Source: Nocardioidaceae bacterium (GTDB lineage: Bacteria; Actinomycetota; Actinomycetes; Propionibacteriales; Nocardioidaceae). From it: a stretch of 64,000 nt of DNA. The position numbers were made by a program, and so were the translations under genes. Location of the stretch: assembly GCA_017744365.1 (NCBI GenBank), contig JAGIBL010000001.1, positions 248,001 through 312,000 of the forward strand, written 5' to 3'. The first letter of the stretch is position 1; each line of letters begins with the position of its first letter. Below are positions 8,600 to 17,033 of the stretch, piece by piece. The notes beneath the pieces were generated by a model. It made no database searches and had not been told where the DNA came from. It saw nothing but the letters and a program-made list of their open reading frames with translations.

Positions 8600-9322
8600 T
8601 CACTCCGCGGCAGCCCGGCGCAGCGACTCCGAGAGCCGGTCGGCCGCGGCCAGCACGGCAGGCGCGTGCATCCGGCCCGGCTGGCGGGAGAGCCGCTCGA
8701 GCGGCCCGGAGACGGAGACCGCGGCGATGATCTTGCCGCTGGGAGAGCGGACCGGTGCGGAGACCGAGGCGACGCCCTGCTCGCGCTCGCCGATGGACTG
8801 CGCCCAGCCGCGGCGGCGGATGCCGGCCAGCGCGGTCGCGGAGAAGGCGGCGTTCTGCAGGCCGCGGTGGATCCGCTCCGGGTCCTCCCAGGCGAGCAGG
8901 ATCTGCGCGGCCGAGCCGGCGCGCATGGTCAGCTGCGAGCCGACCGGGATGGTGTCGCGCAGGCCGCTGGGCCGCTCGGCGGCGGCGACGCAGACGCGGT
9001 ACTCGCCCTGGCGGCGCCACAGCTGGGCGGACTCGCCGGTGATGTCGCGCAGCCGGGCCAGCACCGGGCCGGCTGCGGCCAGCAGCCGGTCCTCGCCGGC
9101 GGCCGCGGAGAGCTCGGCCAGCCGGGGCCCGAGGACGAAGCGGCCCTGCATGTCGCGAGCGACCAGCCGGTGGTGCTCCAGCGCGACCGCCAGCCGGTGC
9201 GCGGTCGGACGGGCCAGCCCGGTGCCGGCGACGAGACCGGCCAGGGTCGCCGGGCCGGACTCCAGGGCAGAGAGCACCAGGGCGGCTTTGTCGAGAACGC
9301 CGACTCCGCTAGAGTTGTCCAT
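8600..9322 (-). CDS. ndgR: IclR-family regulator of leucine/amino-acid biosynthesis (NdgR-type)
   Basis: A 240-residue IclR regulator. The N-terminal winged helix (residues 1-65) includes '[14 protein letters not shown]', and the C-terminal effector domain spans about 75-235. The start '[13 protein letters not shown]' at 9322 is the one I recall for Streptomyces NdgR; a longer in-frame form beginning upstream is possible but less likely. It is divergent from leuCD, which is the known arrangement for NdgR/LtbR regulators of leuCD and other amino-acid genes. An imperfect palindrome in the 96-bp intergenic region is a likely operator. Confidence 0.88.
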   Translation of the reverse strand: MDNSSGVGVLDKAALVLSALESGPATLAGLVAGTGLARPTAHRLAVALEHHRLVARDMQGRFVLGPRLAELSAAAGEDRLLAAAGPVLARLRDITGESAQLWRRQGEYRVCVAAAERPSGLRDTIPVGSQLTMRAGSAAQILLAWEDPERIHRGLQNAAFSATALAGIRRRGWAQSIGEREQGVASVSAPVRSPSGKIIAAVSVSGPLERLSRQPGRMHAPAVLAAADRLSESLRRAAAE

Positions 9323-9336
9323 ATTCCAATACTGCC

Positions 9337-9353
9337 GTCTCAAAAGACGAGAT
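9337..9353. promoter_or_regulatory. Candidate NdgR operator between ndgR and leuC
   Basis: GTCTC (9337-9341) and GAGAT (9349-9353) flank a 7-base centre, giving a short inverted repeat in the divergent promoter region. Assignment to NdgR is by position and by the known NdgR/LtbR control of leuCD. Confidence 0.45.
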
Positions 9354-9418
9354 GCAAGAGTAGGCTCGGTCACAGCCCGAGCAGCACTGGTTCAACGAGG
9401 ACTCAACGAGGAGGGGCC

Positions 9419-10822
9419 ATGGGGAAGACCCTGGCGCAGAAGGTCTGGGACGAGCACGTCGTGAGGTCGGCCGAGGGCGAGCCGGACCTGTTGTTCATCG
9501 ACCTCCACCTCATTCACGAGGTCACCTCCCCGCAGGCGTTCGACGGCCTGCGGCTGGCCGGTCGCACCGTCCGCCGTCCCGACCTCACCCTGGCCACCGA
9601 GGACCACAACGTCCCGACGATCGACTGGGACAAGCCGATCGCGGACCCGGTCTCGGCCACCCAGGTGGAGACGCTGCGCAAGAACGCCGCCGAGTTCGGC
9701 GTCCGGCTGCACCCGCTCGGTGACCTCGACCAGGGCATCGTGCACGTGGTCGGCCCGCAGCTCGGCCTGACCCAGCCGGGCATGACCATCGTCTGCGGCG
9801 ACAGCCACACCAGCACCCACGGTGCCTTCGGCGCGATCGCCTTCGGCATCGGCACCTCCGAGGTCGAGCACGTGCTGGCCACCCAGACGCTGCCGCAGGC
9901 GAAGCCCAAGACCATGGCCGTCACCGTCAACGGCTCACTGCCCGCCGGCGTGACCGCCAAGGACCTGATCCTCTACCTGATCGCGCAGACCGGCACCGGC
10001 GGCGGCCAGGGCTACATCGTCGAGTACCGCGGCCAGGCCATCGAGGAGCTCTCCATGGAGGGCCGGATGACCGTGTGCAACATGAGCATCGAGTGGGGTG
10101 CGAAGGCCGGCCTGATCGCGCCCGACCAGACCACCTTCGACTACATCGAGGGCAAGCCCGAGGCGCCGACCGGTGCCGACTGGGACGCCGCGGTCGCGCA
10201 CTGGCGGACGCTGGTCACCGACGCCGACGCGAGCTTCGACAAGGAGATCGTGATCGACGCGGCCGACGTCACGCCCTTCGTCACCTGGGGCACCAACCCG
10301 GGTCAGGGCGTGCCGCTGGGCGGGAACGTGCCGACGCCGGCCGACTTCGAGGAGGAGCAGGACCGGGTCGCCGCCGAGAAGGCCCTGGAGTACATGGGTC
10401 TCGAGGCGGGCACCCCGATGCGCGACATCAAGGTCGACACCGTCTTCGTCGGCTCCTGCACCAACGGCCGCATCGAGGACCTGCGGCTGGCCGCGTCCAT
10501 CCTGCAGGGCCACCAGGTCGCCGAGGGCACCCGGCTGCTCGTCGTCCCGGGCTCGGTGCGGGTGCGCAACCAGGCGATCGAGGAGGGTCTCGACAAGATC
10601 TTCACCGCGGCCGGCGCCGAGTGGCGTGGTGCGGGCTGCTCGATGTGCCTGGGCATGAACCCCGACCAGCTCGCGCCGCAGGAGCGCAGCGCGTCCACCT
10701 CGAACCGCAACTTCGAGGGCCGGCAGGGCAAGGGGGGCCGCACCCACCTCGTCTCCGTCCCGGTCGCGGCCGCCACCGCGGTCCGCGGCACCCTGTCGTC
10801 CCCCGCCGACCTGGAGGCCTGA
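9419..10822 (+). CDS. leuC: 3-isopropylmalate dehydratase large subunit
   Basis: Aconitase-family subunit that isomerises 2- to 3-isopropylmalate in leucine synthesis, acting with LeuD in the cytoplasm. The protein has 467 residues, normal for the family. The three [4Fe-4S] ligands are Cys347 (GSCTNGR), Cys407 and Cys410 ([10 protein letters not shown]). The '[13 protein letters not shown]' motif is also present. ATG 9419 has a strong GAGGAGG site just upstream. leuD follows after three bases. Regulation by the divergent NdgR is likely. Confidence 0.97.
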   Translation: MGKTLAQKVWDEHVVRSAEGEPDLLFIDLHLIHEVTSPQAFDGLRLAGRTVRRPDLTLATEDHNVPTIDWDKPIADPVSATQVETLRKNAAEFGVRLHPLGDLDQGIVHVVGPQLGLTQPGMTIVCGDSHTSTHGAFGAIAFGIGTSEVEHVLATQTLPQAKPKTMAVTVNGSLPAGVTAKDLILYLIAQTGTGGGQGYIVEYRGQAIEELSMEGRMTVCNMSIEWGAKAGLIAPDQTTFDYIEGKPEAPTGADWDAAVAHWRTLVTDADASFDKEIVIDAADVTPFVTWGTNPGQGVPLGGNVPTPADFEEEQDRVAAEKALEYMGLEAGTPMRDIKVDTVFVGSCTNGRIEDLRLAASILQGHQVAEGTRLLVVPGSVRVRNQAIEEGLDKIFTAAGAEWRGAGCSMCLGMNPDQLAPQERSASTSNRNFEGRQGKGGRTHLVSVPVAAATAVRGTLSSPADLEA

Positions 10823-10825
10823 GCC

Positions 10826-11428
10826 ATGGAGAAGTTCACCAGTCACACCGGAGTCGCCGTGCCGCTCAAGCGCAGCAACGTCGACACCGACCAGATCATC
10901 CCGGCCGTCTACCTCAAGCGGGTCACCCGGACCGGCTTCGAGGACGGCCTGTTCGCGGCCTGGCGCAGCGACCCGTCGTTCGTCCTCAACCGGCCCGAGT
11001 ACGCGAGCGCGTCGGTGCTGGTCGCCGGTCCCGACTTCGGCACTGGCTCCTCGCGCGAGCACGCCGTCTGGGCGCTGCAGAACTACGGCTTCAAGGTCGT
11101 GATCTCGCCGCGCTTCGCCGACATCTTCCGCGGCAACGCGGGCAAGGCCGGGCTGCTTGCCGCGCAGGTCGACGAGAAGGTCGTGCAGAAGATCTGGGAC
11201 CACCTCGAGGACCACCCGGGTGCGACCGTGACCGTCGACCTGGAGACCCGCACCGTCAAGGCCGGCGAGGGTGTCGACGCCATCGAGGACTCCTTCGACA
11301 TCGACGACTACACCCGCTGGCGGCTGCTCGAAGGACTCGACGACATCGGCATCACCCTCGGACACGAGGACGCGATCTCGTCGTACGAGTCGACGCGGCC
11401 GTCGTGGAAGCCGGTCACCCTGCACTGA
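10826..11428 (+). CDS. leuD: 3-isopropylmalate dehydratase small subunit
   Basis: A 200-residue swivel-domain partner of LeuC. Diagnostic segments are '[17 protein letters not shown]' near residue 14 and '[14 protein letters not shown]' near residue 72. The ATG lies three bases after the leuC stop, so the two subunits are co-translated in equal amounts. A strong hairpin 29 bases past the stop probably ends the leuCD transcript. Confidence 0.97.
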   Translation: MEKFTSHTGVAVPLKRSNVDTDQIIPAVYLKRVTRTGFEDGLFAAWRSDPSFVLNRPEYASASVLVAGPDFGTGSSREHAVWALQNYGFKVVISPRFADIFRGNAGKAGLLAAQVDEKVVQKIWDHLEDHPGATVTVDLETRTVKAGEGVDAIEDSFDIDDYTRWRLLEGLDDIGITLGHEDAISSYESTRPSWKPVTLH

Positions 11429-11456
11429 CGCATTTCGCGTCGTTCTCGACCACGAG

Positions 11457-11498
11457 CGCGTCGAGTTTTCCCAAGCCTGCAAGGGAAAACTCGACGCG
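11457..11498 (+). terminator. Perfect 16-bp hairpin after leuD
   Basis: Arms 11457-11472 and 11483-11498 are exact reverse complements with a 10-base loop. There is no T-tract beyond TTCG. Its position between leuD and hup on the same strand fits a terminator. The loop and right arm (TGCAAGGGAAAACTCGA) recur in near-identical form at 11621, next to the hup promoter. Confidence 0.65.
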
Positions 11499-11592
11499 TT
11501 CGCAATTCCCCGAGGCAATGCACGGCGCCTGTGCCGTGATGTCGCATTGGGAATGACGATGAATTTGGTCCGACGACACGCCTCGTCGTGCA

Positions 11593-11621
11593 TTGTGGCG
11601 AGAGTCGGATTTGCCTAGCGT
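11593..11621 (+). promoter_or_regulatory. Candidate hup promoter
   Basis: TTGTGG (11593-11598) and TAGCGT (11616-11621) are separated by 17 bases, a good match to an actinobacterial vegetative promoter. The predicted start near 11628 gives a leader of about 50 bases before hup. A copy of the upstream hairpin arm begins at 11621, at the initial transcribed region. Confidence 0.5.
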
Positions 11622-11677
11622 GCAAGGGGAAAGTCGAGCACGGAGCTCGATACCAGACGTTCACGAAAGGGAAGCTT

Positions 11678-12346
11678 GTGAACAAGAGTCAGTTGATCGA
11701 CGCTCTTGCCGCCCGTTACGAGGGCAACAAGAAGGCGGCGGCGCACGCCCTGGAGTCGGTGCTCGACACCATCACGCGTGAGGTGGCGAAGGGCGAGAAG
11801 GTCGCCATCACCGGTTTCGGCTCGTTCGAGAAGCGCGTCCGCGAGGCCCGCTGGGTGCGCAACCCGGCCACCGGCGAGCGGATCAAGGCCAAGAAGACCT
11901 CGGTGCCGAAGTTCAGCGCCGGCGCCGACCTGAAGGCCATCGTCTCGGGTGCCAAGAAGCTGCCCGCCGTGGCTGCCGCCAAGCCGGCCGCCGCCGCGAG
12001 CCGGACCGCGGCCGCCGCGAAGAAGACCGCCACCAAGTCGGCATCGGCGGCGAAGAAGACCGTGGCCAAGAAGGCCCCGGCCAAGAAGGCGCCCGCGAAG
12101 AAGGCTGCGGCGAAGAAGACCGTCGCCAAGAAGGCTCCTGCCAAGAAGACGGTGGCGAAGAAGGCTCCGGCCAAGAAGGCCCCCGCCAAGAAGGCGCCCG
12201 CCAAGAAGGCTCCGGCGAAGAAGACCGTCGCCAAGAAGGCTCCTGCCAAGAAGACGGTGGCGAAGAAGGCTCCGGCCAAGAAGGCCCCCGCCAAGAAGGC
12301 CCCCGCCAAGAAGGCGCCCGCGAAGAAGGCCGCCAAGAAGGCCTGA
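11678..12346 (+). CDS. hup: HU-type nucleoid protein with long lysine/alanine tail
   Basis: A 222-residue histone-like protein. Residues 1-95 are a canonical HU domain ('[16 protein letters not shown]', '[24 protein letters not shown]'). From about residue 100 to the end the protein is a low-complexity tail of [10 protein letters not shown] and KKAA repeats, as in mycobacterial HupB and Streptomyces HupS. The tail gives linker-histone-like DNA binding. It starts at GTG 11678 after an AAAGGGAAG site. Part of the tail is a recent 105-bp tandem duplication in the DNA. A classic terminator follows. Confidence 0.95.
   Translation: MNKSQLIDALAARYEGNKKAAAHALESVLDTITREVAKGEKVAITGFGSFEKRVREARWVRNPATGERIKAKKTSVPKFSAGADLKAIVSGAKKLPAVAAAKPAAAASRTAAAAKKTATKSASAAKKTVAKKAPAKKAPAKKAAAKKTVAKKAPAKKTVAKKAPAKKAPAKKAPAKKAPAKKTVAKKAPAKKTVAKKAPAKKAPAKKAPAKKAPAKKAAKKA
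12108..12300 (+). repeat. 105-bp-period direct repeat inside hup tail
   Basis: About 88 bases starting at 12108 (through 12195) recur identically, synonymous codons included, 105 bases downstream. This encodes a 35-residue duplicated block of the Lys/Ala tail. Identity at the DNA level points to recent slippage or unequal exchange rather than selection on protein alone. Confidence 0.75.
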
Positions 12347-12364
12347 CCGCACGTAGCACCGCAC

Positions 12365-12405
12365 GGGCGGCGACATCCTCAGCGATGTCGCCGCCCTTGC
12401 TTTTC
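12365..12405 (+). terminator. Intrinsic terminator after hup
   Basis: A perfect 13-bp stem (12365-12377 with 12384-12396, core GGGCGGCGACATC) with a six-base loop, followed by TTGCTTTT. This is the most classical rho-independent terminator in the window. It lies between convergent hup and cofC and may serve both. Confidence 0.9.
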
Positions 12406-12437
12406 CGGATGCTCCCGGTGTCGTGTTCCCGGGGTTC

Positions 12438-13043
12438 TCAGGCCAGGTCGGCGGTCGCGATCGCGGTGCTGCGCCCGACGCCGAGACGCAGCGCGGCAGC
12501 CAGGTCGGCGGTGGTGTCGACGTCCAGGCGCAGCGACTCCAGCCGGTCCTCGATCGCGACCGCGCCGGAGGCCGTGTGCGCGGTGGCCGAGCCCGGGCCG
12601 AAGCGCGGGTCCAGGGCGGTCCCGGCCGGTGCCAGCAGCAAGGTGGTTCCCGTGCCGGCGGCGTCGGCCACGAACGCACGGCGACCCGCGGCGGTCTTGA
12701 TCGCGTCGTCCAGGTCCTCGGTGCGCAGGCAGGGCAGGTCGGCCAGCAGCACCGCGACGCCGCGGTCCGGACGGGTCAGGGTCTCCGCGGCCCGTGCCAG
12801 TGCGCGGTTGAGGTCGCCGGCGCCCTGGTCGGGCAGCACGGTGACCGGCAGGCCGGCGGCGGAGGCCGGGTCGCCCACGACGTACACCTCGACCAGGTCC
12901 GAGGCCGACGCGGCCACCAGGGCGTCGCGCGCGAACGCCGCCATCAACGCCGTACGGCGGGAGGCGTCGCCGACCCCCAGCCGCGACTTCGCGCCGCGAC
13001 CGTCCTTGACCGGCACCAGCAGGGCGTACGGACGTGTCGTCAC
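12438..13043 (-). CDS. cofC: Phospholactate/phosphoenolpyruvate guanylyltransferase of coenzyme F420 synthesis
   Basis: A 201-residue nucleotidyltransferase that activates 2-phospholactate or, in the actinobacterial FbiD version, phosphoenolpyruvate with GTP for F420 biosynthesis. The N-terminal 'VPVKDGRGAKSRLG' is the family's nucleotide-binding motif, and 'LLADLPCLRTEDL' holds the metal-binding aspartate. It starts at GTG 13043, with GGGAGG eight bases upstream; longer frames have no such site. It is divergent from plsC by 82 bp. The organism is therefore likely to make F420. Confidence 0.9.
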   Translation of the reverse strand: MTTRPYALLVPVKDGRGAKSRLGVGDASRRTALMAAFARDALVAASASDLVEVYVVGDPASAAGLPVTVLPDQGAGDLNRALARAAETLTRPDRGVAVLLADLPCLRTEDLDDAIKTAAGRRAFVADAAGTGTTLLLAPAGTALDPRFGPGSATAHTASGAVAIEDRLESLRLDVDTTADLAAALRLGVGRSTAIATADLA

Positions 13044-13125
13044 GCACGAATCCTCCCAGGAGCCTGAGTAGTCTCTTCCCTTGCGGGTCGGATCGGCCCG
13101 GCGCGAGGCCGGAGAAGGAGGTCCC

Positions 13126-13917
13126 ATGGTCAAGGTCCGCAAGCTCTCCGAACGCCGGGGATGGGCTTGGACCACGGCGGCCTCGATCATCAAGCCGCTG
13201 CTGATGACCACCACCAAGCACGAGTGGATCGACGGCGAGAAGATCCCTGCGCAGGGTGGCTGCGTCATCGCCATGAACCACGTCTCGCACATCGACCCGC
13301 TGACGCTGGCCTGGCTGCTCTACGAGCACGGCCGGCTGGTGCGTTACCTCACCAAGGACGGCCTGTTCCGCACGCCCGTGGTCAAGTACGTCGTCAAGGA
13401 CACCGGGATGATCCCGGTCTCGCGGCTGACCACGGATGCGGCGAAGGCGTTCGAGGCCGCGGTCGAGGCGGTGCGCGAGGGCAAGTGCGTCGGCGTCTAC
13501 CCCGAGGGCACGATCACCAAGGACCCGAACGGCTGGCCGATGCGCGGCAAGACCGGCGCCGCTCGGATCGCCCTGGCCACCGGCTGCCCGGTGATCCCGA
13601 TCGGCCAGTGGGGTGCGCAGGACATCCTGCCGGCGTACTCCGCGAAGCCGCACCTGGTGCCGCGGCGGACCGCGCGCTACAAGGTCGGCGACCCGGTGGA
13701 CCTCAGCGACCTGATGGACAAGCCACTGACCAACGACGTCCTGCACGAGGCCACCGACCGGATCATGGACGCGATCACCGCCCTGGTCGCCGAGCTGCGC
13801 GGCGAGGAGCCGCCGGCCGTGCGCTTCGACCCGAAGGCGGCCGGGGTGCAGCAGATCGGCAACCCGAACAAGGGCAAGACGACGCAGCAGCAGTCGGCGA
13901 AGAAGGGGGATGCCTGA
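13126..13917 (+). CDS. plsC: 1-acyl-sn-glycerol-3-phosphate acyltransferase
   Basis: Membrane-associated enzyme that makes phosphatidic acid from lysophosphatidic acid. The protein has 263 residues. The catalytic HxxxxD motif is His52-Asp57 (NHVSHIDP) and the phosphate-binding block is PEGT at 126-129. ATG 13126 follows a GAAGGAGG site. The C-terminus is Lys/Gln-rich. It overlaps gpsA by one base, joining two successive steps of glycerophospholipid synthesis in one operon. Confidence 0.93.
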   Translation: MVKVRKLSERRGWAWTTAASIIKPLLMTTTKHEWIDGEKIPAQGGCVIAMNHVSHIDPLTLAWLLYEHGRLVRYLTKDGLFRTPVVKYVVKDTGMIPVSRLTTDAAKAFEAAVEAVREGKCVGVYPEGTITKDPNGWPMRGKTGAARIALATGCPVIPIGQWGAQDILPAYSAKPHLVPRRTARYKVGDPVDLSDLMDKPLTNDVLHEATDRIMDAITALVAELRGEEPPAVRFDPKAAGVQQIGNPNKGKTTQQQSAKKGDA

Positions 13918-14915
13918 TGAAGGTGGCGGTGTTCGGTGCGGGCTCGTGGGGGACCGCGTTCAGCCTGGTGCTCGCCGACGCGGGCAACGAGGTGACCATC
14001 TGGGCGCGCCGCGAGGACGTGTGCGAGGCCATCAACGGCCGTCACGAGAACACCGAGTACCACCCCGGCGTCGAGCTGCCACCGGCCATCGGCGCGACCC
14101 ACGACCCGGAGAAGGCGATCGCCGGGGCCGAGGCGATCGTGCTCGCGGTGCCGTCGCAGAAGCTGCGCGAGAACCTCACCGCGTGGAAGGACGTGCTCCC
14201 GGCGGACGTCCCGTTCGTCTCGCTGATGAAGGGCGTCGAGCTCGGCAGCTTGAAGCGGGTCACCGAGGTGATCGCGGAGGTGACCGGCGCCGGCCCGTCC
14301 CGGCTGGCCGTGGTCAGCGGCCCGAACCTGTCGCCCGAGATCATCCGTCGTGAGCCGGCCGCCTCGGTGGTGGCCTGCGCGGACGAGGACGTCGCGCACC
14401 GGCTGCAGGCGATGTGCCACTCACCGGCCTTCCGTCCCTACCGCAGCACCGACGTGCTCGGCTGCGAGCTCGGCGGTGCCTACAAGAACGTGGTCGGCCT
14501 CGCGGTCGGGATGGCGGCCGGACTCGGCTTCGGGGACAACACCACCGCCTCGGTCATCACTCGCGGTCTCGCCGAGACGACGCGTCTCGCGATGAAGCTC
14601 GGCGCCGATCCGCTGACCCTGATGGGCCTGGCGGGGCTCGGCGACCTGGTGGCGACCTGCTCCTCGCCGCTTTCGCGCAACCGCTCGTTCGGCGAGAAGC
14701 TCGGCCGGGGGATGACCACCGAGGAGATCGTCGCCTCGACCCGTCAGGTCGCCGAGGGCGCCAAGTCGTGCTCGTCGATCTTCGCGCTGGCCCGCAACAA
14801 CGGCGTGGACGCGCCTATCGCCGAGCACGTCGACGCGGTGGTCCGCGGCGAGATCAGCGCCCGGGACATGATGGATGCGTTTATTGCCCGCGACACCAAG
14901 GCGGAAATCGACTGA
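13917..14915 (+). CDS. gpsA: Glycerol-3-phosphate dehydrogenase [NAD(P)+]
   Basis: A 332-residue enzyme that reduces dihydroxyacetone phosphate to sn-glycerol 3-phosphate for phospholipid synthesis. The N-terminal Rossmann motif GAGSWGTA is at residues 7-14. The catalytic lysine lies in 'GGAYKNVVGLAVG', and 'GLAGLGDLVATC' and the C-terminal substrate-binding region are intact. The ATG at 13917 overlaps the plsC stop (TGATGA). It is convergent with the GNAT gene, separated by 120 bp. Confidence 0.96.
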   Translation: MKVAVFGAGSWGTAFSLVLADAGNEVTIWARREDVCEAINGRHENTEYHPGVELPPAIGATHDPEKAIAGAEAIVLAVPSQKLRENLTAWKDVLPADVPFVSLMKGVELGSLKRVTEVIAEVTGAGPSRLAVVSGPNLSPEIIRREPAASVVACADEDVAHRLQAMCHSPAFRPYRSTDVLGCELGGAYKNVVGLAVGMAAGLGFGDNTTASVITRGLAETTRLAMKLGADPLTLMGLAGLGDLVATCSSPLSRNRSFGEKLGRGMTTEEIVASTRQVAEGAKSCSSIFALARNNGVDAPIAEHVDAVVRGEISARDMMDAFIARDTKAEID

Positions 14916-14916
14916 C

Positions 14917-14933
14917 GCCGCCATACGCGGCGC
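14917..14933 (+). terminator. Short hairpin immediately after gpsA
   Basis: CGCCGC (14917-14922) pairs with GCGGCG (14928-14933) over a five-base loop, two bases after the stop codon. The stem is short and lacks a T-tract. The remaining bases up to 15035 show no gene or strong structure. Confidence 0.35.
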
Positions 14934-15035
14934 CTGGCCGCGTTGGCGTCGGTCGACGGCCGCTCCGCAAGCTCCGCAGAAGGCCGCCTTCCCTCCTTCG
15001 CCTTGCCATGCACCACGTCTGACGACGTCAGCAAG

Positions 15036-15938
15036 CTAGAGGGTGACTCCGTAGTTCACCCACGTCGAGTCGATCTCCATCCCCAGGCCGAGGTAGAGGT
15101 CGAGCGCGCCGGTGCGCGAGTCGGTGGCCAGCTCCGAGCGGGTGGCGCCGTGCTCGCGGGCGGAGGTGAACGCCGCGGCGAGCAGGCCGCGTGCCAGGCC
15201 GCGGCCACGCTGGTCCTTCCGTACGGCGACCTTGGCGACGTACCCGGTGTCCCCGCCGAGCGTGGTGTGCGTGGCGCCGACGACGGTGCCGTCGGGGTCG
15301 GTGACGACCTGCAGGTTCCACGGCTCGTAGCCCGGCCGGTCCTGGACGCCGGCGACCCAGTCCTCGAGCGAGGCCTTGTCGCGCACCGACCACTCCAGGA
15401 ACGCGTCCTCGACGACGTGGTAGGCAGGCTCGACGTCGGCCTCGCCCGCGATCCGGATCGCGTAGCCCTCCGGCAGCGGCTGCTCCTCGATGGCGCGGCC
15501 TTCGGGGAAGACCAGCACCCAGGACTCCCAGCGCTTGCGGTAGTCCAGCGAGAGCAGCAACTTCTCGCCGGGCGAGCCGGCCGGGACCGGCATGCCGATC
15601 TCGGACTGGCCCTGCTCGCGGGCCTTCTGCTGCATCCAGCGCGCCAGCGCGGTGCCGATGCCGCGGCCGAGGTGGTCGGGGTGCACGGCGGCGTCGCCGC
15701 GACCCGGGCCGCTGACCTCGGCGTAGCCGAGCAGGGTGTCGCCCTCGAAGACGCCGACGGTGGACGCGGCCACGTCGAAGGAGGGCCGGCTCCAGTCGCC
15801 GACGATGTCGGCCTCCTCGATGGCCACGGTGCCGAGCACGGCCAGCTCGGAGGCGGCCATCACCTCGAAGACGCCGCGGGCGTCGTCGATCGTGAGCGGC
15901 CGAGAGGTCAGCGAGTCAGGAAGATCCGAGAGAGTCAC
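15036..15938 (-). CDS. Tandem-GNAT acetyltransferase
   Basis: A 300-residue protein built from two GNAT folds. The acetyl-CoA-binding motif A appears twice: 'AAVHPDHLGRGIGTALARW' in the first half and 'VAVRKDQRGRGLARGLL' in the second. The architecture resembles mycothiol synthase, but I see nothing that fixes that substrate and would call only an N-acetyltransferase. The GTG at 15938 overlaps the stop of the upstream PLP-enzyme gene as GTGA, so the two are co-translated. Confidence 0.85.
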   Translation of the reverse strand: MTLSDLPDSLTSRPLTIDDARGVFEVMAASELAVLGTVAIEEADIVGDWSRPSFDVAASTVGVFEGDTLLGYAEVSGPGRGDAAVHPDHLGRGIGTALARWMQQKAREQGQSEIGMPVPAGSPGEKLLLSLDYRKRWESWVLVFPEGRAIEEQPLPEGYAIRIAGEADVEPAYHVVEDAFLEWSVRDKASLEDWVAGVQDRPGYEPWNLQVVTDPDGTVVGATHTTLGGDTGYVAKVAVRKDQRGRGLARGLLAAAFTSAREHGATRSELATDSRTGALDLYLGLGMEIDSTWVNYGVTL

Positions 15939-16990
15939 GCGCCGAACTGTAGAGCCTGCTCGAGGTCCGTCCAGAGGTCTTCGACATTTTCGATGCCGAC
16001 CGAGAGCCGGACCAGGCCCTCGGGGATCGTGACCGGTTCGGAGGCCCACCGGCGGCGACGCTCCAGCGACGACTCCACACCACCGAGCGAGGTCGCGTTG
16101 ACCCAGAGCCTGGTGCTCGCGGTCATCCGGTCCGCGGCCTCGGCGGAGCCGAGCACGACCGAGACCATCCCGCCGAAGCCGGGGTAGCGGACCTCCGTGA
16201 CGGCCGGGTGCGCGGCCAGCCTCGCGGCCAGCTCGGTCGCGTTCTCCTGGGCCTTCTCGACCCGCAGCGCCAGCGTCCTCATCCCGCGCAGCGCCAGCCA
16301 CGCCTCGACCGTGCCGGGGATGGCGCCGAGCAGGTCGCGCCGCCCCTTCAGCACGCCGTGCAGCTGCTCGTCCTGGGTGACCAGCGCGCCCAGCAGCAGG
16401 TCGGAGTGCCCCGAGAGGTACTTGGTCGCCGAGTGCACCACGATGTCCGCGCCGAGCTCGAGCGGCCGCTGCAGGATCGGCGTCGCGAAGGTGTTGTCGA
16501 CCGCGACCCGGGCGCCGGCCTCGTGCGCGGCCGCGATGATCGCGGGCAGGTCGGCGACCTCCATGGCCGGGTTGGTCGGCGACTCCAGCCAGACCAGCGC
16601 GGCGTCGTCGCAGGCCGCGATCACCGCGGCGGTGTCGGTGATGTCGACGAGCCGGGTGCGGACCCGGCCGCGGGCCTCCAGGTCGGCGAGCTGGCCGATG
16701 CTGCCGTTGTAGGCGTGCCGGGGCGCGACCACGACCTGGTCGGCACCGACGAGGTCGAGGACTGTCGCCACCGCGGCCAGCCCGCTCGCGAAGGAGAGGC
16801 AGCGCGCACCGTCGCCCTCCAGCGCCGCCAGGGTCTCCTCGAACGCCTCCCAGGTCGGGTTCGCGTACCGGCCGTACTCGCGGTCCCCGCCGGCGACGTA
16901 CGTCGAGGCCATCGTGATCGGGGCGTTGAAGGGCGCGTCCGGCTCGCGGTCGGGCCGGCCGGCGTGCACGGCACGGGTGGAGGGATGCAT
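15935..16990 (-). CDS. Trans-sulfuration PLP enzyme (cystathionine gamma-synthase/lyase family)
   Basis: A 351-residue Cys/Met-metabolism PLP enzyme. The PLP lysine is Lys190 in 'HSATKYLSGHSDLLLGA', and the tetramer-contact 'YGRYANPT' begins at residue 39. Family members interconvert homoserine esters, cystathionine, cysteine and homocysteine; sequence alone does not separate synthase from lyase. TACTCT on the minus strand lies six bases before the ATG, so the mRNA is probably leaderless. It heads a two-gene operon with the GNAT and is divergent from ddl by 43 bp. Confidence 0.88.
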   Translation of the reverse strand: MHPSTRAVHAGRPDREPDAPFNAPITMASTYVAGGDREYGRYANPTWEAFEETLAALEGDGARCLSFASGLAAVATVLDLVGADQVVVAPRHAYNGSIGQLADLEARGRVRTRLVDITDTAAVIAACDDAALVWLESPTNPAMEVADLPAIIAAAHEAGARVAVDNTFATPILQRPLELGADIVVHSATKYLSGHSDLLLGALVTQDEQLHGVLKGRRDLLGAIPGTVEAWLALRGMRTLALRVEKAQENATELAARLAAHPAVTEVRYPGFGGMVSVVLGSAEAADRMTASTRLWVNATSLGGVESSLERRRRWASEPVTIPEGLVRLSVGIENVEDLWTDLEQALQFGA

Positions 16991-16996
16991 GCGCCG

Positions 16997-17026
16997 AGAG
17001 TAGCCAGCAGGGGCCGCCGGTAGGGT
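16997..17026. promoter_or_regulatory. Back-to-back leaderless promoters of the PLP enzyme and ddl
   Basis: On the minus strand TACTCT (17002-16997) stands six bases before the ATG at 16990. On the plus strand TAGGGT (17021-17026) stands seven bases before the GTG at 17034. Both match TANNNT at the distance that places transcription start on the start codon. No ribosome-binding site is visible for either gene. Confidence 0.6.
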
Positions 17027-17033
17027 CTTCCGC

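Noticed and set aside
12050-12340. Tandem repeats in hup considered as a CRISPR-like array
   Set aside because: The repeats are in-frame coding units for [10 protein letters not shown] without spacers.
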